The position numbers and the translations under genes were made by a program. A stretch of DNA of 64,000 bases, from the NCBI RefSeq assembly GCF_000247695.1, contig NW_004624743.1, positions 8,414,358-8,478,357 of the forward strand, written 5' to 3'. The stretch comes from Heterocephalus glaber (taxonomy: Eukaryota; Chordata; Mammalia; Rodentia; Bathyergidae). Positions within the stretch are counted from its first letter, which is position 1. Each line of letters begins with the position of its first letter. Below the pieces are notes generated by a model that worked only from the letters and a program-made list of their open reading frames with translations, ran no database searches and was not told where the DNA came from. Of this stretch, positions 58,365 through 64,000 are shown one piece after another.

Positions 58365-59475
58365 TTAAAAATATTCAGATGAAACCACAGAGTTAAAGAA
58401 GATATGTCAAAAAGACTTCCCTACATTAGAATACAGTAATTGAACTTCAGAGTATGTAGAGTAATATAAGGATCAAACCCTGAGGCATTCTAAGCTTTAA
58501 GAAGCAAACAAATGAGGATTAGAAAAAACAAAGAGAAAAGAAAAAAATAACACCAGAGACTTAGAGATAGAGTCAAGAGAAAATTAAATAATGAAAGTAA
58601 AGAAAGGGAGAATTTGTGAGGAAGAAGAGAGCGGGTTAATGATGATTTGAAAATGACGAAATTAGAAATTCTCATCTGCAGACTTGGATACATTCCAGTT
58701 CCCCAGTGGATTGTTGGAACCATAAGTAGTACTGAACCCATGTATACTATTTTTCTATACACACATAAACATAATAAAATTGAATTTATAAATTAATCAC
58801 AGTAAGAAATTAACAACAATAACTCAAGATAGATCTTAGCAATGTTAGCACACAATTCCCCCTCCACACACCCTTTCCTTATTAACTTAAAACACTTTTG
58901 CCTGCTCAATGAAAGGAAGCACTTTATCACTTTTCTGGCATATCGGAATATTCAGCACTCTATTCTTGTGTTTTGCAACCCTTACAAGCCGCCAGTTAAG
59001 CGGTACTTAAACACAGGAACTGTGTCACTGTGACAGTTGATCTGGTAACAATGATGACCACTAAGTGACTATTGGGTTGTCGTCATCTAGGAGTGTGGAT
59101 GCACTGGCAAAGTGATGCCTCACATTCTAGGCAAGATGAAGTGGTACTTTATGCAATTTCATGACGTTATTCAGACACATAATTTGAACCTCATGAATTG
59201 GTTATTTCAGGAATTTTCCATTTGATATTTTTGGACCATGGTGACCAAAGGAAGTTGAAACCACAGAAAACTAAACCATGAAAAAGGATACCATTGTTTT
59301 GCTAGCCTTAATGATATCAGAAGATGTAAAGTTGTGTGAGAAAGGTCAAAGGAAAACAGATTGAGGAAATAGAGGCAAGAAAGATTTTTTTAAAAAACTG
59401 TCACAGAAATTTGTCTTGCAAGCTGGAAGGAAATGTAGTAGTAGTTTGAAAAATTAGCATCAAGGTGAGCAATTC
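58365..59475. other. No gene or named repeat seen
   Basis: A 90-codon minus frame at 58490-58762 is hydrophobic and low-complexity because the plus strand is an A/G-rich stretch; it is not convincing. The rest is ordinary AT-rich sequence. Confidence 0.4.
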
Positions 59476-59479
59476 TGGT

Positions 59480-60330
59480 TATTTTTCTGAGGGTATGGTG
59501 ATGGGAGATGGGTTATCTGAAAGTACTTTAATTGGAAGAGAACGAGCTAATATAGGAGCTATATTGAACACGAGGACAAAGATGATCCTTTTCTAAGGTG
59601 AGAAGAATTGTGGATATTATTGTGGAAGAGGAATTGGTCTTCACGGAAAGGAACCGTATCTCCCCTTCTAAAATTGTTTAGTAAAATAGAGGTGCAAAAT
59701 AGGTAAGAATATGTGTGTAAATACATATAGGAACACATTGAGGAAATTGAATTTCATTTCAGGAAATGGCTGCCGTTTTCTCAGTGAAGTCTGAGCTGTT
59801 GAATTATTAAGGTGAGGAATGTAATTATGGACAGAGGATAAACAATATGGGTAAATGATTTGATGAACTGCCCGAGGAGTGTTAGTAAGAGCTGATTAGG
59901 AAAATAATAATAATATATGAAACAATGCTGATGGAAAATGTGATGATGTAATATCTAAGGGAAGGAAGGAAGGAAAGAGAGTGTGCCAGCATAATGTACA
60001 GATGTGTGTTTGCAGATAGAAGGGGCCTGTGAAAAGACAGGAGACACCGAGTAGAGGAACTTCCCCCTTTCTATCCTACAATTCATGCATGTAGTTGGAG
60101 GCAGGAGATGTGAGGAGAGGGGTGGGCTGGGGTGGGGGAAGGATATGGGTGAGACTGGTGACAGTTTTGAATAGCTACTCGGAAAGGGATTCAATTAGCA
60201 AGATGTAAAATGGTTGTAGAATTAGAATGCTGAAACACTTCAGATTGGAAAGCATAAATGTGTAATGCCACCAATCTGCCTGGTTGTGTGTGCGTGTGTG
60301 TGTGTGTAGTTGATAATAAGCAGATCTTCG
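59480..60330 (-). repeat. Ancient mammalian interspersed repeat, purine-rich
   Basis: Phrases such as 'gaaatggctgccgttttctcagtgaagtctgagctgttg', 'cgaggagtgttagtaagagctgattagg', and 'ccaccaatctgcctggttgtgtg' parallel a recurrent mammalian repeat block with 'ttctattttctcagtgaagtaggaggc' and 'agtctgcctggttgtgtgattttctcc'. I think this is an L2/CR1-class relic in antisense, but the family is not certain. Confidence 0.35.
60284..60308. repeat. (GT)n microsatellite
   Basis: A GT run of about twelve units with one CG interruption. Confidence 0.95.
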
Positions 60331-60334
60331 TAGA

Positions 60335-60895
60335 AGTGGATAAGGGCTTGGAAATATTAAGGACTCTCTGAGAAGGCAAAGGGGTAAGAAGTGAAGGCTC
60401 TGGTGAGGAAGGAAAATAAAGATGACTTTTGGAGCTTAACGCATTAAAAACAAAAGGATGAAAGTAGTTAATGAAATATGCCTCGTGGATCTTCACTTTT
60501 GATAGTTCATTGAATTTATTGAAATTTAGAATAATTATAATACTTTAGAAGAATTGTAATAGAAATTCATAAATGATTTGTGGTTCAATTATCTTTAAAG
60601 ATAGGGATCATGTGTTTTTGTTTCTACTAAAGAGCCGGAAAGAGTCACACGTAAAGAACAGATGAATACTAATTGTTTTGAAGAAATGCTATCCCAAAGT
60701 GATTCCTGCTGTCTAATTATACTCTAAAGAAACAATGCAAAAAGTGGAATAGGTTTTTGACTTCTGTTTTTATTTACTTTTATCATAAAAGTAGTTGATG
60801 GGAATGGGTTTATGGAGAACTGATGGCATGGCTGGGTGAGTCTGGAAAAAGAGTTTGTCTGAGGCCTATAAGTTCCTCTGTCAAAACAGAGTAAG
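60335..60895. other. No gene or named repeat seen
   Basis: AT-rich and A/G-biased sequence with no coding frame of note. Confidence 0.4.
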
Positions 60896-60899
60896 AATT

Positions 60900-60995
60900 A
60901 AGATATATCATGTACAGAAACAAATTCCACATGATGAATGTGGTCATATGTATATCTAAAATGTATCAGTAAAATTCATTAAAAATAAAGAAATC
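60900..60995 (+). mobile_element. Possible L1 3' end fragment
   Basis: 'atatatcatgtacagaaacaaattccacatgatgaatgtggtcatatgtatatctaaaatgtatcagtaaaattcattaaaaataaag' loosely follows the L1 3' end ('tacatgtatcaaaatatcacatg...tatgtatcaataaaaataa'). It is too diverged to be firm. Confidence 0.3.
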
Positions 60996-60999
60996 AAGA

Positions 61000-61915
61000 G
61001 GGAGAGGAAATGCAAAGCTAATGCATAACTGCAGTTAGAGGCTTTGGATGAAAAGGAACACTGCACAAGAAGTCAGATTGAATAAATTCTCCTAGAGCAC
61101 GAAGAGTCATTTTATCTTAAAGAAAAATAATGTGTTGGAAGTTTGAAGATGATGAAAAAAATGGAAGATATCAAGTCAGATGTTAAAATAAATTTTGCAT
61201 TTTGCAGTGCTTTTTAATAACCAAATCAGACTGAATTCTCCTACATGAATCTGAAGAAATTGAGTTCTTTAGAAGATGAGCTTTGAGATTCCACATGGGA
61301 CACTCAGCGCTAGAATTCTGTAATTATACAATTGATAAATCTGCTAAATAGCACATTATTACCACTTTCTTTAAAAAGAAAAATAATTATTATTTTGGCT
61401 CATGGGGCCAAAAGAATAAACAGAAGACTACAAGTCTATAAGGATTTTATTCTTTATTCTTTTCATTTGATACTTTAAAAGTCATTTTTGTTCAGTAAAT
61501 TAGAGGAACCTTTGTATCCTGTAAAATATGTGGTAGCATGAACCGAAAGGGGTGTGTTTTATGCTGTTTCCTTTAGAGAATGGTAAAAAGATGGCGTTGA
61601 GTCTAGTTTATGGCCTATGGCAGCCAAGTGTGTTTGTTGGGCTTCCAGAACCTTGTCTCCACTAACCTGGCCTCCCCCTCCACAGAGGCAGTGGTAATTC
61701 TCCCAGAGTGCACAACAGAGTAAAGGAAGTGGGAGCGAAGAAACCAAACAATACACTGGCTCTAATTAAGGTTGCTTTTTTTACATGTGCTATAAAAGAC
61801 GCGTGCTATGTTTTAAGAGATTATGCCCTGAGTCAGAGCAATTCTTTTCTAAAAAAAACCCAATATTTAAATAAAAGTAGAATTTGATGTGCAGCATTTG
61901 TCATTATTTAGGTAT
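61000..61915. other. No gene seen; one GC-richer patch
   Basis: Mostly AT-rich. The patch at 61560-61760 (AAGATGGCGTTGAG, CCTGGCCTCCCCCTCCACAG) has a minus frame of 65 codons without recognisable features and no repeat signature. Confidence 0.35.
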
Positions 61916-61919
61916 GTAC

Positions 61920-62235
61920 CTATAACCATGCATTTTTCTATAATAGAATCCTTGTAGAGCGTTTTAGAATTACACGGTCAATTAAGCTCTTAAGTATCTA
62001 AAGCTTGGTCAAATTTTAATTGTAAATGTATAACTTAGAGAATTAACCAGATGTAGTCTTTTCATTTGTCTTCTGCTAGACTTCTGTGAAACTTGAAGAA
62101 TGTTGAATGCCGAATTTTTTAGAATCGATCGATAACAGTAATTAATTGCAGATGGTGTATTTCAAGCATTGTAATTGCTTTCTCAGGTTTTAAAAGCAAG
62201 TTACTTACAATCTAATGAATTCAACAAACAAGTGA
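61920..62235. promoter_or_regulatory. Possible conserved AT-rich regulatory element
   Basis: A repeat-free block with dense homeodomain-like and E-box words: GTCAATTAAG, ATCGATCGAT at 62124-62133, CAGTAATTAATTGCAGATGG, and CATTGTAATTGC. Retained CpGs in ATCGATCGAT are notable in such AT-rich DNA. The function is inferred only from word content. Confidence 0.3.
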
Positions 62236-62639
62236 GAGCAGATTTTTGTATAAATAGGAGTGTTTTCAATTGAACTTTGAAACTTAACATTTATAAATGT
62301 TTTGAGAATAGTTCATTACTCGCGTTTGAAGTTTTTATAACCCAGAAGAGTGAACTACATCCTACTCTCTGAGAGGACATTATCACATTCACTTCTGTTC
62401 ATTCTTTTAGCTTATACTTACCAAGAACTGACTTTGTGCTGGCACTAACATGCAGGATTTTTAATTGTCATAAAAATGATACCTTAAAAGAAATTTTGGT
62501 AAAATTCGAAAGAGGGGCCTTACTGTTGGAAAAGAGAGAAACAGGAGTTATAATAGTAAAGTGAAGACTTAAACTACAAAATAAAACTAGAAATAAAATA
62601 TTTGATTAAAACGGTATGAAGAGAAAACTTCTGACATTT

Positions 62640-63058
62640 AATTTTCTCAGCTTGACTGGGTTGAGAAATGCCTGGAAAATTAACAAAGCACACTTCCGGG
62701 TGTGCCTGTGAAGGTGTGTCCAGGAATGATTGACAGGTGGGACAGCACAGTGATGTGTGAGCGCCGGCCTGAATGCCAGTGGCAGAGTCCAACAAGCAGA
62801 TGGGGACCCAGAAGAAACAAAAGTAGCAGAAGAAGGAGGACGTTGTCTAGCACACACTCTGGCTCATTTTGCTTCGTGCTTCCCATGCGGTGCACAGCTT
62901 TCTATACCATGCCCTTCAGCCCTGTTGCATCTGCCTGAGCTCTAGCCCTAAAAACTGTAACAGCTCGTCTTGCAGTGAAACCTCTAAAAAGTTGAGCCTT
63001 TTATTCTTTCGTTTTCCTCAGGTATTTTGTCACAGCGATAAAGTTCTGACTAACACAA
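62640..63058 (+). mobile_element. LTR-class element, sense
   Basis: The left part reads 'cagcttgactgggttgagaaatgcctgg', 'ccgggtgtgcctgtgaaggtgtgtccaggaatgattgacagg' and 'agaagaaacaaaagtagcagaagaagg', a recurrent mammalian repeat block. The right part is a MaLR LTR end: 'cttgcagtgaaacctctaaaaagttgagccttttattctttcgttttcctcaggtattttgtcacagcgataaagttctgactaacaca'. It may be one LTR or two joined elements. Several 70-83-codon frames here are incidental. Confidence 0.65.
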
Positions 63059-63059
63059 A

Positions 63060-63725
63060 ACCCATATGCATTAAACCCTTAATAAGTTTGTGAATGGATT
63101 TCTTTGAATGTTCTATTCTAAAGACACGTCTTTGACTAACCTGACAGACGAAAGTCTCGCTGCCTCTTATTAGGTGATTGACTAGAAAAACAAGAAAGAA
63201 GATGAAATTTGGGAGAAAGGCATTATAATGAGGAAAATTACATCAAGAAAACAAGGAAACATTCTCAGAACAAAAGAAAAAAGTAAAAATATTACACTGT
63301 CAGATATTTCTTCAAGTAGGTCATTTCTACTTTTATTTTAGGTGCATATGTCAAGAAAGAGAACATGTTTAACAGTATTTTATTGATATGAAAATATTCT
63401 ATATTTATATATTTTTTCCTATTTTGACTGGCATCAAGAAAACTAATATGTATTAGTCTATTGTTTAAAAAAACAGTTTATAATATGCTAGCCATTAATA
63501 AATACATGAATGTTCTTTTAAATTGAATAACCTAACAAGCTTAAAGCATCATTTGCTAACTATCACATATGTTCCACCAATTTACCTTTACCTGGCTTTG
63601 ACACTTGATTTTTCAATAATGATTGGTTTTATAATCCAATTCTAATTTCCCTTGATTATATTCAGTAACCTAATCCCTAACTGTGGAAAGATTAAAAATG
63701 ATAGACATATCAATCCAGTACCATG
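63060..63725. other. No gene or named repeat seen
   Basis: Very AT-rich sequence between an LTR and an L1 3' end, with no coding frame of note. Confidence 0.4.
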
Positions 63726-63728
63726 AAG

Positions 63729-64000
63729 ATTTCTTTTTTTTCCTTAAATTCTTTTATTGGTACATTTTAGGTATACAATATGTTTACATTTATCATTGGT
63801 TGCTTGTACCTGTACATGATATATCTTGGTTCTTATTTTTTCCCACATTACCTGTGTGTCCTTCACCCCCTCCACCCTTCCCTATTTACATAGACTTCGT
63901 TTCCTTTTTTTTTCTTTTCTCATAATTTTTCCTTCCCCTTCTTTCCTTTCCCCTTCCCCTCCCACCACCCCTACCCCTTTGGACCTTTTCTTCCTATTTC
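63729..64000 (-). mobile_element. Rodent L1 LINE 3' end, antisense, cut by window edge
   Basis: A T run (reversed A tail) is followed by 'ccttaaattcttttattggtacattttaggtatacaatatgtttacatttatc'. From about 63900 comes a long C/T-only tract (CCCCTTCCCCTCCCACCACC). On the minus strand that is the G-rich polypurine tract that sits just upstream of the 3' end in young rodent L1s. The element continues past the right edge. It appears less decayed than the L1s at 8-11 kb. Confidence 0.6.

Noticed and set aside
62574..62945. Cluster of 62-83-codon frames on both strands
   Set aside because: All fall in an LTR-class repeat with recognisable 3' end.

Overview
This is mammalian nuclear DNA, almost certainly from a rodent. 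It carries tRNA-derived ID SINEs, 7SL-derived B1 elements and ID-B1 fusions (B4 type), alongside pan-mammalian L1, L2, MIR and MaLR/ERVL relics. The young ID copies share an A box, a B box and a terminal GGTACC just before the A tail. I saw no B2 SINE, which would be odd for mouse or rat, so a non-murid rodent such as a castorid is my low-confidence guess. There are no bacterial-type genes, operons or CRISPR arrays, and no tRNA or rRNA genes. The window is AT-rich and CpG-poor.

No complete protein-coding gene can be supported. Almost all open frames are short, and the longer ones fall in repeats (the 155-codon frame near 50 kb lies in an L2 relic). The one candidate coding piece is a 121-base terminal-exon-like segment at 51261-51381. 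It has a strong splice acceptor, about 39 sensible codons, a stop, and two AATAAA signals within about 115 bases. I do not recognise the protein, and it could instead be conserved non-coding DNA.

Layout. 0-8 kb: mostly unique sequence with an ID relic, an L2 piece, MIR pieces, a TG/GA microsatellite and a MaLR LTR. 8-11 kb: an old antisense L1 split by an ID-B1 SINE, then a second old L1 fragment. 12-21 kb: a B1, long repeat-poor stretches and a GC/CpG-raised block at 17.6-18.6 kb. 21.5-26.1 kb: an LTR-rich block, mostly antisense, with a younger ID nested in an MLT1-type LTR. 26.4-27.8 kb: a diverged local direct duplication. 28-36 kb: simple repeats, MIRs, an ERVL pol relic and a B1. 36.5-39.7 kb: a SINE cluster and an L1 3' end. 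42-50.5 kb: L2 relics, a MaLR LTR and one sense ID. 50.8-52.6 kb: the best candidate cluster of conserved regulatory sequence. 53.9-60.3 kb: a 1.3-kb L2, another L2, a MaLR LTR and an ancient purine-rich repeat. 60.5-64 kb: a possible regulatory block, an LTR, and an L1 3' end running off the right edge.

Overall it looks like a gene-poor stretch or a large intron. Repeat calls rest on remembered family consensus and visible hallmarks, so boundaries are approximate. Conservation claims are inference, because no alignment could be run. I found no convincing undescribed biological system.
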